A stretch of DNA of 40,385 bases from Pegethrix bostrychoides GSE-TBD4-15B. GTDB lineage: Bacteria > Cyanobacteriota > Cyanobacteriia > Elainellales > Elainellaceae. The notes under the pieces are model-generated. The model saw nothing but the letters and a program-made list of their open reading frames with translations, searched no databases and had not been told where the DNA came from. The stretch covers positions 1 to 40,385 of the forward strand of contig JAHHHV010000027.1 in NCBI GenBank assembly GCA_019359155.1, in the 5' to 3' direction. The stretch's first letter is position 1; every line of letters starts with the position of its first letter. This document shows, one piece after another, positions 1 to 8,032 of the stretch. The position numbers were made by a program, and so were the translations under genes.

Positions 1-43
1 AAGCATGGGACGAGTATAGGTAGCTTGGATTTGATACTTTTAG

Positions 44-181
44 CCTACCGGCTCGTCCTTTCCTTATCCCGAACTCACGTTATCCAAGAAGTGGACGATG
101 CCAATTCGAGACTGGAATCCCGCATTGAACCGGTTTGCCATAGAGTTTGAGGGCAGGATGCCCAGAGAGATTTGCCCCTGA
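44..181 (+). pseudogene. Remnant of IS256 (mutator) family transposase, C-terminal end
   Basis: A reading frame open from about 44 to the TGA at 179-181 contains KKWTMPIRDW followed by a stretch resembling ALNxFAIxFExR. This is the pattern I know from the extreme C-terminus of IS256/mutator transposases. The residues that should precede it (a leucine-rich KLLYLA-like helix) are not in this frame. Frame 1 holds a vaguely similar LILLAYR, suggesting a frameshift. The stop is immediately followed by a terminal-inverted-repeat-like sequence, which supports the call. The fragment reaches the window edge, so the rest of the element may lie outside, but the visible part looks decayed. Family assignment is from memory of the motif, not a search. 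Confidence 0.55.
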
Positions 182-200
182 CACAAATGATTTGACAGAC
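180..200. mobile_element. Probable right terminal inverted repeat of an IS256-type element
   Basis: The sequence starts GACACAAATGATTTGACAG and overlaps the transposase-remnant stop codon. IS256-family ends typically carry an ACACAAA...TTTGACA-like terminal repeat very close to the transposase stop. The left end is not in the window, so the inverted partner and target duplication cannot be checked here. Confidence 0.5.
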
Positions 201-697
201 CCGGCCAGCAGCTTAAATCTTTGAAAAGATTTGCCTTATGGCAAGCAATTTTTAGTACTTTTCTAGAGATCTAATAAAAAATCTGCATTTGTCAGGAGTT
301 TTGAGTCTCAAACTGCCGAAATCGCCTAGAATCTTTATTTAGTAAATGAAGAATTTCTTTGTTCTGGCATAGACTCGTCGTCTGAATCGGTTTTAGATCT
401 GAATCGGCTCTAGTTTTAGTCAACTAGGCCGAACGTTTGCAAAAAGGGTTCAAGCGCTAATTTGGGAGCTTGAATCTAGTACGGCTTGTTTGGCTGCTCG
501 TTGAATGTAGGTTCTGGTCTAGTTTTATCGATGGCTAGCTTCTCAAGTTCACCTGTTCTGGCCTTTTGGCTCTGGTAACTGCTTGGCTCTGCTAGCTGCG
601 ATTATGCCCCCTTGAGAGACTTAAAGCAGCCCGAACTTCGGCCTCACTTTGCCTGACTCTAACGCGAGTTTTTCGTTTGACCTAAATCTTTTAATTG
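201..697. other. Intergenic region, no gene seen
   Basis: About 500 bases between the IS remnant and the large RTX-lectin gene. No convincing reading frame or RNA gene was seen on either strand. It contains an imperfect 17-bp tandem duplication at 381-414 and presumably the promoter of the downstream gene, but no clear -10/-35 pair or Shine-Dalgarno sequence could be picked out. Confidence 0.6.
381..414. repeat. 17-bp imperfect tandem duplication
   Basis: Two adjacent units beginning TCTGAATCGG, at 381-397 and 398-414, differ at a few positions near their ends. One of many short tandem duplications in the spacers of this window. Confidence 0.7.
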
Positions 698-3600
698 ATG
701 GCAATGACTATGACTCTCCTTAACCCCCTGTCCCTGGTGTTAATTGATGCTGCGGTCAAAGACCATCAGCATTTGACCCGTCATCTTCGCTCCGACTGCC
801 AAGTGGTGCTGCTCAAGGCTGGGCAGAATGGCATCGAGCAGATCACAGAGCTGCTGGCCGACTATCGCGATCTTGAAAGCCTACATATTGTCTCGCACGG
901 TCAGCCCGGTGAACTGCTGCTGGGGGCTGCGGCTGTCAATCTCAGCAGTTTAGAATCTCAGGCTACGGCAGTGCGGAGCTGGGCTAAGGCGCTCAAGCAT
1001 CAGGCATCGATTTTGCTCTATGGCTGTCAGGTAGCAGCCACAGAGGCAGGGCGAGGATTTGTCCAGAAGCTACGAGATTTGACCGGCAGCGAGGTTGCGG
1101 CTTCGACAACGCTGACGGGCGCGGCTCAGGGCGGTGGTAACTGGCAACTTGAGTTTGCAACTGGCCTAACGGCGCTAGCAGCCGAACTGCCTTTTTCGCC
1201 CCAGACTCTAGCAGCCTATCCGCATACGCTGACCGTCTTGCTCAACGAAACCTTTACAGGCAATACCGTAACGGGCAGCTGGCTGTTTGGGACAGATGGC
1301 AGCTCAGCTGATCCCTATCTGACAGCCAGCAGCAACGCGACCGCGCCTCCAGGTGGGCTGCCAGGCAGTGCCGCGCCACTTGACACGGCTGGAACAGGCA
1401 CATTGCGCCTGACCAACAACAGCAAAAATCAGGCTGCTTTCGTGATCTACGACAGTGCATTCAATTCCAACGCGGGAGTCAGCGTTGAATTTGACTTCTT
1501 TTCCTATGGCGGCAGCAGCAATACTGCACAGGCGGTGACGCAGGGTGGAGACGGTATCAGCTTTTTCTTGGTCGATGGCACAACTCCTAGCATCACATCA
1601 GCAGGTGCTTTTGGGGGATCTCTGGGCTATGCCCAAAAAATCAGCAATCCGGCTAATACTCCGGGGATTGCAGGCGGCTATGTCGGGATCGGCCTAGATG
1701 AGTTTGGCAACTTCTCAAACCAGACAGACGGTGCCCCTGGTGATCCGCAACAGCGGGTTGGCCCTCTGCCCAGCAATGGTCCGGTTCCCGATTCTGTGAG
1801 CCTGCGAGGTCGCATCGGCACCACCCTAGCCAATAGCTATCCGTTTTTGGGCGGCTCAGGAACCCTGCCGAGCAGCATCGATAATTTCACAGCGACTTCT
1901 CGCACCGATGCCAGCCGTCGGGCGCGCCTAGATATTACGCCAACCGGACTGCTCAGCGTCAAGGTTGATTTAAACGCTGACGGGGACTATTTGGATGTTG
2001 GAGAAGCGCCAGCTAGCCTGACGAATATTGACATTGTGGCAGCTAATGGCGGTGCAGTTCCAAGCACCTTTAAGTTCGGCTTCGCTAGCTCAACTGGCAG
2101 TGCCACCAACATTCACGAAGTCCGCAACCTGACGATCACGACGTTTTCGACTCCGCCGACCGTCATTAATACCACCGTCGCGATCACGCCCGGTGCAATC
2201 GTCAACCTGGCCGGGGGGCTGTCCGGAACCGATGCTGAAACCACCGTTGCTTCCTACACCATTGCCACGCTGCCGCCAGCCGATCAGGGCTTGCTCTATC
2301 TCGGCAATCCGCTCGTAGGGGGAACGCTCGTCACCGCAGGCCAAGTCCTCACCCCAGATCAGCTGCCGCAGCTCTTTTTCCAGTCAGTTCCCGGCTTTAC
2401 GGGCGGCAGCTTCACCTATACCGGAACCGATACCGATACCGATGTTTCAGCGCCGGGGGTGGTGACGTTGGGTTTAAGCACCAACCAGCCTCCTAGCGCT
2501 GGCGACACAACGGTTAACGTCACGCCCGGTAGCGCCGTCAACATTCCGGGTCTACCAGCTACCGACCTAGACGGCACAATTGCCTCCTACACGATTGTGA
2601 CGCTGCCGCCCGCCCCACAAGGCACGCTATTTCTGGGCAACCCAGCCGCAGGCGGCACGCCGATTGTAGCTGGACAGGTGCTCACACCGACTCAGATTGG
2701 TCAGCTCTTCTTCCAGCCCACAGCTGCCTTTACGGGCGGCAGCTTCACCTATACCGCCACGGACAATCTCGGCGCGGTAGATTCGACCCCAGCCACCGTG
2801 ACCTTCAATCGCATCACCAACCTGCCGCCCAGTTTGCCGGGTGATTCGACCACACCCGTTACCCCAGATGGCCCCTCCAATATCCCTGGACTGGGCGGAA
2901 CTGACCCAGACGGCGGCATCAGCGGCTATATTATCGCAGCTATACCGTCAGCCGATCAGGGCATACTGTATGTGGGCGATCCAACTAGGGGCGGTACACC
3001 TGCTACAGTTGGCCAACGCTTGACTCCAGACCAGATCACTCAGCTGTTCTTCTCGCCGGCTTCCGGCTTCACTACCACTAGCTTCACCTATGCCGCGATT
3101 GACAATCAGGGCGCAGTCTCTAATCCGCGCACGGTAACGCTCTCGCGCTTCCTGGATCCCAGCCAGCAGGTTTGTGCACCGGGTCAAAATCGGCGGCTCT
3201 CGTCCAACAGCAGCGGTACGCTGGTTGGCGGCCCCAACTCTGATCGGCTCCGGGGGCGTAACGGCAACGACCAGCTGGAGGGCAAAGGCTGCCAAGATCG
3301 ACTGTTTGGCGGCAGAGGCAACGACGTGCTGCGAGGCAATGCGGATAACGACGTGCTGCAAGGCCAGCAAGGCAATGACCGCCTCTTTGGTGCAGGTGGC
3401 GACGACCGCGCGAACGGCGGACTAGGCCGAGATCGGATCAATCTGGGCAAGGGCAATGATGTCGCCAGAGGGGGTCGGGGCAACGACCGCCTCAATGGAC
3501 GCAGGGGCGACGATCAGCTCAATGGCAACGTCGGCAAGGATCAGCTCAGAGGCAATGAGGGCGATGACGTTCTCAACGGCAACCAAGGCAACGACAGGCT

Positions 3601-4078
3601 TGATGGCGGCGACGGCAACGATCAGATGAACGGTGGCCTAAAGCGCGATAACCTCTTGGGGCGTTCTGGTGAAGATACGGCGTTTGGCCGCAGAGGCAAC
3701 GACAAGCTGAAGGGTGGCAGTCAGTCTGATCTGCTAGTCGGTGGCCTCAACCGAGATCGACTGATTGGCGGCGGCGGTGCCGACACGCTCTCAGGTGGTG
3801 GCGGACGCGACTGGTTTATCTACAACAACATTCGCCACGGCAATGACACCATCACCGATTTTGAGCAGATTGACCAGATCGATATCAGTCGAATCTTCGC
3901 CAAGGGTGACTATAACCGCACACCTCGATTTGATAACTATGTGCGGCTGGCGGAAGTCGGCAGTGATACGGTGGTGCGGGTTGACGGCAACGGCAATCGG
4001 GCCGGTGGCTTTGTGGCGCTGGCGACGCTGACCAACGTTACGGCCTCTAGCCTCAGCAGCAGCAATTTTCTAGTCTAG
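698..4078 (+). CDS. Large secreted DUF4347 / L-type lectin / cadherin-like / RTX protein
   Basis: A modular 1126-residue protein. Residues about 12-165 form a DUF4347 domain with IVSHGQPGE (His67) and LLYGCQVA (Cys110), a His/Cys pair resembling the caspase-like fold. Residues about 180-490 resemble a legume/L-type lectin (GGDGISFFLVDG, GGYVGIGLDEFGN). About 490-835 are three roughly 100-residue cadherin-like repeats, each with a TDxD/TDxE start, LTPDQ or LTPTQ, and a FT...FTYT end. About 850-1050 are degenerate RTX nonapeptides (GNDxLxG). The C-terminus (WFIYNN...NDTITDFE) is the usual end of type I secretion substrates. There is no N-terminal signal peptide, which fits type I export. TTG at 695 precedes ATGs at 698, 704 and 710, with no Shine-Dalgarno sequence, so the start is uncertain. 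Role inferred: an extracellular or surface glycan-binding adhesin. No T1SS genes lie nearby. Confidence 0.85.
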   Translation: MAMTMTLLNPLSLVLIDAAVKDHQHLTRHLRSDCQVVLLKAGQNGIEQITELLADYRDLESLHIVSHGQPGELLLGAAAVNLSSLESQATAVRSWAKALKHQASILLYGCQVAATEAGRGFVQKLRDLTGSEVAASTTLTGAAQGGGNWQLEFATGLTALAAELPFSPQTLAAYPHTLTVLLNETFTGNTVTGSWLFGTDGSSADPYLTASSNATAPPGGLPGSAAPLDTAGTGTLRLTNNSKNQAAFVIYDSAFNSNAGVSVEFDFFSYGGSSNTAQAVTQGGDGISFFLVDGTTPSITSAGAFGGSLGYAQKISNPANTPGIAGGYVGIGLDEFGNFSNQTDGAPGDPQQRVGPLPSNGPVPDSVSLRGRIGTTLANSYPFLGGSGTLPSSIDNFTATSRTDASRRARLDITPTGLLSVKVDLNADGDYLDVGEAPASLTNIDIVAANGGAVPSTFKFGFASSTGSATNIHEVRNLTITTFSTPPTVINTTVAITPGAIVNLAGGLSGTDAETTVASYTIATLPPADQGLLYLGNPLVGGTLVTAGQVLTPDQLPQLFFQSVPGFTGGSFTYTGTDTDTDVSAPGVVTLGLSTNQPPSAGDTTVNVTPGSAVNIPGLPATDLDGTIASYTIVTLPPAPQGTLFLGNPAAGGTPIVAGQVLTPTQIGQLFFQPTAAFTGGSFTYTATDNLGAVDSTPATVTFNRITNLPPSLPGDSTTPVTPDGPSNIPGLGGTDPDGGISGYIIAAIPSADQGILYVGDPTRGGTPATVGQRLTPDQITQLFFSPASGFTTTSFTYAAIDNQGAVSNPRTVTLSRFLDPSQQVCAPGQNRRLSSNSSGTLVGGPNSDRLRGRNGNDQLEGKGCQDRLFGGRGNDVLRGNADNDVLQGQQGNDRLFGAGGDDRANGGLGRDRINLGKGNDVARGGRGNDRLNGRRGDDQLNGNVGKDQLRGNEGDDVLNGNQGNDRLDGGDGNDQMNGGLKRDNLLGRSGEDTAFGRRGNDKLKGGSQSDLLVGGLNRDRLIGGGGADTLSGGGGRDWFIYNNIRHGNDTITDFEQIDQIDISRIFAKGDYNRTPRFDNYVRLAEVGSDTVVRVDGNGNRAGGFVALATLTNVTASSLSSSNFLV

Positions 4079-4111
4079 GGCTGAACAGCTAGAGCGGAGT
4101 CATTTGAGAGT

Positions 4112-4143
4112 GGCGAGAATTCAGTGAATTCTCGCCGCTTTTT
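4112..4143 (+). terminator. Rho-independent terminator of the RTX-lectin gene
   Basis: A perfect 11-bp stem (GGCGAGAATTC at 4112-4122 pairing with 4126-4136) with a 3-base loop AGT is followed by GCTTTTT. It lies 34 bases after the stop of the upstream plus-strand gene. There is no A-tract upstream, so it should act mainly on the plus strand. Confidence 0.9.
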
Positions 4144-4176
4144 GTCTGGGTGCTGGGCGACAGCGCCGCTATGAGG

Positions 4177-4833
4177 CTACAGCACGCCTTTGGAGCTAGG
4201 AATCTGCTGGGCACGGCGCGGGTCGATTTCGGTGGCCATCCTCAGGGCACGGGCAAAGGCTTTGAAGGTGGCTTCGATAATATGGTGCGAGTTGATGCCG
4301 TCTAGCTGCCGGATATGCAGCGTCAGCTGAGCGTGATTCACGACCGCCACAAAAAACTCGCGCACCAGCTGCGTGTCATAGGTGCCCACCCGCTCGGTCG
4401 GGATTTGCAGCCCATAGCTGAGGTGAGGCCGACCTGAGAAATCGAGCGCCACCTGCACCAGTGCCTCATCCAGCGGCGCGACAAACTGCCCAAACCGCAC
4501 AATGCCCTTGCGGTTGCCTAAAGCCTGTCCTAGCGCCTGCCCCAGCGTGATGCCCACATCTTCGTTGGTGTGGTGATCGTCAATTTCAATATCGCCAGTC
4601 GCCCGCACCTCCAGGTCAATCAGCCCATGCGAGGCAATTTGATGCAGCATATGATCAAGAAATGGAATCCCCGTAGCGGCGCTACACAACCCCTGACCGT
4701 CTAGGTCGAGGCTCACCTGAACGTCGGTTTCGCCTGTGGTGCGCTGGACGGTGGCGCTGCGGCTAGGGGCTGACAGGGCGGTTTCTCGAAGCTGAGTTGA
4801 AAGGTTCTGCGTCTGCATAGTTTCAATTGGCAT
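4177..4833 (-). CDS. hisB: Imidazoleglycerol-phosphate dehydratase
   Basis: Catalyses dehydration of imidazole-glycerol phosphate to imidazole-acetol phosphate, the sixth step of histidine synthesis, in the cytosol. The two metal-binding signatures are present: [11 protein letters not shown] and, near the C-terminus, [33 protein letters not shown] is also typical. Using ATG at 4833 gives 218 residues, near the usual monofunctional HisB size plus a short N-terminal tail. The frame can be extended to a TTG at 4842, but an 11-bp tandem duplication (4832-4853) covers exactly that extension, so it is probably not coding. ATG at 4818 is another option. Not fused to a HisN phosphatase domain, unlike enterobacterial HisB. 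fabI and ntcA lie nearby, an arrangement I recall from other cyanobacteria. Confidence 0.95.
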   Translation of the reverse strand: MPIETMQTQNLSTQLRETALSAPSRSATVQRTTGETDVQVSLDLDGQGLCSAATGIPFLDHMLHQIASHGLIDLEVRATGDIEIDDHHTNEDVGITLGQALGQALGNRKGIVRFGQFVAPLDEALVQVALDFSGRPHLSYGLQIPTERVGTYDTQLVREFFVAVVNHAQLTLHIRQLDGINSHHIIEATFKAFARALRMATEIDPRRAQQIPSSKGVL

Positions 4834-4853
4834 TTGGCTCAAATTTGGCTCAA
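4832..4853. repeat. 11-bp perfect tandem duplication at the hisB start
   Basis: ATTTGGCTCAA occurs at 4832-4842 and again at 4843-4853. It abuts the hisB ATG and creates the possible upstream TTG start. Confidence 0.85.
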
Positions 4854-4985
4854 AGATTAGCTCTATTATCGGGCTCTGCTATCGCTAAGCAAGCCACTCA
4901 ATTTAGGAACATCCAATTTAGCCTGATAATCTGGTCAAAAAATAACGCCGCAAACAGCGGCGCTACAGACTGAGGTAAAACAATT

Positions 4986-5011
4986 GAGGTGAGCTAAGGA
5001 GGTGAGCTAAG
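4986..5011. repeat. 13-bp perfect tandem duplication
   Basis: GAGGTGAGCTAAG occurs at 4986-4998 and 4999-5011, just downstream of the small membrane-protein gene that ends at 5018 on the minus strand. Confidence 0.9.
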
Positions 5012-5017
5012 CCAAAG

Positions 5018-5221
5018 CTACGAAATCTGAGTTTCAAATTTGGGCTGAGATTTAGAGAGCTTCTTCCGCAAGATCGAAGGCAACACCAGCGGCCAGAACA
5101 GCGTTGCGCAGATTACCACCAGCCAAGAGGACAGATCTGTTTTCGAGGTCGAGCTGTCTTTGAAGAAAGAGCGCAGAGAGAGACTGAAGACCAAGAAAGC
5201 GCCAGATGTATAAAAAATCAT
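5018..5221 (-). CDS. Small membrane protein, uncharacterised
   Basis: A 67-residue protein with two probable transmembrane segments: residues about 2-19 (IFYTSGAFLVFSLSL) and about 32-50 (WLVVICATLFWPLVLPS), separated by a short charged, Ser/Asp-rich loop. The C-terminus is basic (RKKLSKSQPK). The WLVVxxATLFWPLVxP pattern resembles a short protein I have seen repeatedly annotated in cyanobacteria. The start is supported by AGGA about eight bases upstream of the ATG on the minus strand. It stands alone between hisB and fabI, and its function is unknown. An overlapping 75-residue frame at 5052-5279 lacks such features and was discarded. Confidence 0.65.
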   Translation of the reverse strand: MIFYTSGAFLVFSLSLRSFFKDSSTSKTDLSSWLVVICATLFWPLVLPSILRKKLSKSQPKFETQIS

Positions 5222-5451
5222 GGGGATGTCCTCGCGGCAGGTGTGACGATGATTGGGGTGTAAGCGTTTGATATTCCAATCAAATCATGCCCAGCTTTCA
5301 ACCATCAGGCCAGAATCACCGAACTTACTCTTTGAATTTGTCGAGTCTGATCGGAGAATACCGAGAAAACTGAAAGCAGTCTTCCGTATGTTTACGAATT
5401 GTCATACTTAGACCCAGAAAATTCCAGGGATTCAGCGAAACTTAGCTGCCT

Positions 5452-6237
5452 CTAGGCTCCAAACATCCCCATAATTTCGTAGCCCGCATCGACGTAGATC
5501 ACCTGTCCGGTAATGCCGCTGGCCAAATCGCTGCTCAAAAACGCAGCTGTGTTGCCCACCTCGGTCTGGGTTACCGTCCGGCGTAGCGGCGCAACTTTTT
5601 CGACGTGATGGATCATCTCCAGAATGCCACCAATTGCCGAAGAGGCCAGGGTGCGAATTGGTCCTGCGGAAATGGCGTTGACCCGGACATTTTGCGCGCC
5701 CATTTCCGCAGCCAAATAGCGGACGTTCATCTCTAGCGCCGCTTTCGCGATCCCCATTGTGTTGTAGTTGGGGATCACTCGCACGCCGCCCAGGTACGTG
5801 AGGGTGACGATGCTGCCACCCGCGCTCATCAGGGGTTTGGCAGCACGGCTGAGGCTCAAGAGCGAATAGGCGCTCACCTCCAATGACTGCGTGAAGTCAG
5901 CCCTTGTGACGCTGCTGAACTCGCCGCTGAGCGACTCTTTGCTGGCGTAGGCCAAGCAGTGAATCAGGCCGTCTAGCTGCCCCCATTTGGCGGCAATGCT
6001 GTCGAAGGTTTCCTGCACCTGGGCTTCGTTTTGTACATCACAGGGCAAATAAAGGCTGGGCTGGAGCGGCTCGACGAGTTCGGCAACTTTCTTCTCAAAT
6101 CGTCCTTTCTCGTCTGGCAAATAGGTAATACCCAAATTTGCGCCTGCCGTATGGAGCTGCTGGGCAATGCCCCAGGCAATCGAGCGATTGTTCGCAATTC
6201 CGGTGACGAGGATGTTTTTCCCAGATAAATTCAACAT
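5452..6237 (-). CDS. fabI: Enoyl-[acyl-carrier-protein] reductase (NADH)
   Basis: Performs the last reduction of each fatty-acid elongation cycle, converting trans-2-enoyl-ACP to acyl-ACP. The 261-residue length is typical. The N-terminal dinucleotide-binding region carries VTGIANNRSIAWGIA, the divergent glycine motif of FabI. The catalytic Y-x6-K is in NYNTMGIAKAALE. SAGPIRTLAS and the C-terminal TGQVIYVDAGYEIMG are also FabI hallmarks. It is a member of the short-chain dehydrogenase superfamily and acts as a tetramer in the cytosol. It is divergent from ntcA across a 354-base spacer that must hold both promoters. Confidence 0.96.
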   Translation of the reverse strand: MLNLSGKNILVTGIANNRSIAWGIAQQLHTAGANLGITYLPDEKGRFEKKVAELVEPLQPSLYLPCDVQNEAQVQETFDSIAAKWGQLDGLIHCLAYASKESLSGEFSSVTRADFTQSLEVSAYSLLSLSRAAKPLMSAGGSIVTLTYLGGVRVIPNYNTMGIAKAALEMNVRYLAAEMGAQNVRVNAISAGPIRTLASSAIGGILEMIHHVEKVAPLRRTVTQTEVGNTAAFLSSDLASGITGQVIYVDAGYEIMGMFGA

Positions 6238-6413
6238 GCTGCTTTCAATGCCGTTTTAGGAAATTCTAGGCAACCTTTAGGCTACTGAAAAAGGGGGACA
6301 GAATCATAGAGAAAATAGGAATGTATTTTTGAATACAAAAAACAATTGCAATCTTAAGTTTATTGTTCTAAAGTCAACGTTTGCTCACAGTATCACCCAG
6401 AATGAAGTTCACA

Positions 6414-6435
6414 GTATGATTGTGTTACGCAACAC
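6414..6435 (+). promoter_or_regulatory. Candidate NtcA box / dyad upstream of ntcA
   Basis: GTA at 6414-6416 and TAC at 6426-6428 are nine bases apart (canonical spacing is eight). The overlapping inverted repeat GTGTTACGCAACAC occupies 6422-6435. The site is 157-178 bases upstream of the ntcA ATG. The non-canonical spacing makes this tentative. Confidence 0.35.
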
Positions 6436-6503
6436 AGAGTTTCAAGCTAAGAGTTTTAGGCAAGTTGAGCTGAAACTCTGGCTGCGCTCTTTGGATTTTG
6501 CTG

Positions 6504-6536
6504 TTTAATCAAGAATTCAGTTTAATCAAGAATCAG
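6504..6536. repeat. 17/16-bp tandem duplication in the ntcA leader
   Basis: TTTAATCAAGAATTCAG at 6504-6520 is followed by the same sequence lacking one T at 6521-6536. It falls in the ntcA upstream region and would change promoter or leader spacing. Confidence 0.85.
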
Positions 6537-6591
6537 GCTTAATTCAGGTTTTCTTTCGGTTTTATAACCACGGGTTAAGGATAAGAGAGGC

Positions 6592-7263
6592 ATGGTAGCG
6601 CTGCAAGATCGACCACTGGGAAATGTATTTCGGCAGCTCAGCGGCGGCGCGTTTCCGCCCGTCGTGGAGACTTATGATCGCGGTAAGACGATCTTTTTTC
6701 CAGGCGATCCCGCTGAGCGCGTCTATTTTCTGCTCAGAGGAGCCGTCAAGCTGTCGCGGGTCTACGAAGCGGGCGAAGAAATTACGGTGGCGCTGCTGCG
6801 CGAAAACAGCGTGTTTGGCGTGCTGTCGCTGATTACGGGGCAGCGGGCAGACCGGTTCTATCATGCGGTGGCCTTTACGCCTGCCGATCTGCTGTCGCTG
6901 CCGATTGAGCAGGTCGAGAAAGCGCTGCGGGAAAACCCAGAGCTGTCGATGATTATGCTACAAGGACTGTCGTCGCGGATTCTGCAAACCGAGATGATGA
7001 TTGAAACCCTGGCGCACCGCGATATGGGTTCGCGCCTAGTCAGCTTCCTGCTCATTCTCTGCCGCGACTTTGGCGTTCCGGCGCAGGACGGCATCACGAT
7101 TGATCTGAAGCTGTCGCATCAGGCGATTGCCGAAGCGATTGGCTCGACCCGCGTGACGGTGACTCGGCTGCTGGGCGATCTGCGGCAGGATAAAATGATC
7201 TCAATTCACAAAAAGAAGATTACGGTTCATAATCCGGTAACGCTCAGTCAGCAGTTTACCTAA
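6592..7263 (+). CDS. ntcA: Global nitrogen regulator NtcA (CRP/FNR family)
   Basis: A 2-oxoglutarate-responsive transcription factor that activates nitrogen assimilation genes in cyanobacteria. The 223-residue length is typical. An N-terminal cyclic-nucleotide-binding-like beta-barrel (residues about 25-115, [30 protein letters not shown]) leads through a long dimerisation helix (about 118-145) to a winged helix-turn-helix. The recognition region is at about 174-199 ([21 protein letters not shown]), the signature of NtcA and its close relatives. The ATG is preceded by GAGAGG. It is divergent from fabI. A possible autoregulatory NtcA box lies at 6414. It acts as a dimer in the cytosol with the coactivator PipX. 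Confidence 0.97.
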   Translation: MVALQDRPLGNVFRQLSGGAFPPVVETYDRGKTIFFPGDPAERVYFLLRGAVKLSRVYEAGEEITVALLRENSVFGVLSLITGQRADRFYHAVAFTPADLLSLPIEQVEKALRENPELSMIMLQGLSSRILQTEMMIETLAHRDMGSRLVSFLLILCRDFGVPAQDGITIDLKLSHQAIAEAIGSTRVTVTRLLGDLRQDKMISIHKKKITVHNPVTLSQQFT

Positions 7264-7291
7264 AGCGCCGAGAGAATTGTCAAAAGCGCGC

Positions 7292-7313
7292 TGAAAGCTT
7301 GTTGAAAGCGTGT
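7292..7313. repeat. 11-bp near-perfect tandem duplication downstream of ntcA
   Basis: TGAAAGCTTGT at 7292-7302 and TGAAAGCGTGT at 7303-7313 differ at one position. They lie in the loop of a weak long-range dyad (CGAGAGA at 7269-7275 with TCTCTCG at 7322-7328). Confidence 0.7.
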
Positions 7314-7465
7314 TAGGAGAATCTCTCGATGCTATTGCGGACGATAAGTTAAGACGATAGTAAAAAGATGGCAAAAGCCGCGAAACGAAGCCGCAAGACA
7401 GTTTGGCAGAACGGCGAATTGGCGTAAACTAGGTCACGTTCGTTTAACGCAGACAGGAGCAACCT

Positions 7466-7885
7466 ATGACCCGCGCCATCATGGAAACCGACAAAGGCAC
7501 CATTACCTTAGAGCTGTTTGACAAAGACGCACCTAACACCGTCAAAAATTTCGTGGAACTCTCCGAAAAAGGATTTTATGACGGGCTGAACTTTCACCGC
7601 GTCATCCCAGACTTTATGATTCAAGGAGGCTGTCCCCAAGGCACAGGCACAGGCGGCCCCGGCTACAAAATCAAATGCGAGATCAACTCCAACAAACACC
7701 AGGCTGGCAGCCTCTCCATGGCCCATGCCGGACGTGACACAGGCGGCAGTCAGTTCTTTATCTGTCACTCGCCCCAGCCGCACCTCGATGGCGTGCATAC
7801 CGTGTTTGGCAAGAGCGACGACATGGACGTGATCAACGCCATCCAAAAAGGCGACAAGATTCAGTCCGTGAAAATCGAGGCGTAG
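7466..7885 (+). CDS. Peptidyl-prolyl cis-trans isomerase, cyclophilin type
   Basis: Catalyses cis-trans isomerisation of proline peptide bonds during folding. At 139 residues it is a compact single-domain cyclophilin without signal peptide, so probably cytosolic. The active-site region is clear: [28 protein letters not shown] includes the catalytic Arg of FHRV and Phe/Met/Gln of FMIQGG, followed by [10 protein letters not shown] and [16 protein letters not shown]. The residue after GG is Cys rather than the common Asp. Start ATG follows ACAGGAGC with good spacing. A run of cyanobacterial intergenic-repeat-like sequence follows the stop, and argJ begins 147 bases later, so co-transcription is possible but unproven. 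Confidence 0.93.
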   Translation: MTRAIMETDKGTITLELFDKDAPNTVKNFVELSEKGFYDGLNFHRVIPDFMIQGGCPQGTGTGGPGYKIKCEINSNKHQAGSLSMAHAGRDTGGSQFFICHSPQPHLDGVHTVFGKSDDMDVINAIQKGDKIQSVKIEA

Positions 7886-7894
7886 CCGAACCGA

Positions 7895-8000
7895 TCCCCC
7901 TTAATCCTCCTTAAAAAGGGGGACTTTGAATTCTCATCAAGGCTCTGGTTCCCCTTTTTTATAGAGTCAGCCTTCCCAAAGGGTCAGGGGGCTAGGAAAA
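7895..8000. repeat. CCCCCTTAA-type cyanobacterial intergenic repeat, possible terminator
   Basis: CCCCCTT at 7896-7902 can pair with AAGGGGG at 7916-7922 around a 13-base loop. A second related tract, TTCCCCTTTTTTATAG, follows near 7950. Short C5TTAA/TTAAAAAGGGGGA modules of this type recur in many cyanobacterial genomes, as I recall. The stem could work as a terminator for the cyclophilin gene, but T-tract placement is poor for the first stem. Confidence 0.5.
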
Positions 8001-8032
8001 TCTCTTTCTACTCAACCCGCAAGGAGAATTAG

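Larger units (their letters stand above)
6238..6591. promoter_or_regulatory. Divergent promoter region between fabI and ntcA
   Basis: A 354-base AT-rich spacer. It holds a GTA-N9-TAC sequence at 6414-6428, one base longer than the canonical NtcA box GTA-N8-TAC, which could mediate ntcA autoregulation. Overlapping it is a dyad GTGTT-N4-AACAC at 6422-6435. A 17/16-bp tandem duplication lies at 6504-6536. No gene was seen. Regulatory roles are inferred from the position and from known ntcA autoregulation in cyanobacteria. Confidence 0.5.

Noticed and set aside
5052-5279. 75-codon frame overlapping the small membrane protein
   Set aside because: No membrane pattern or family match and a weaker start than the 67-residue frame with its AGGA sequence.
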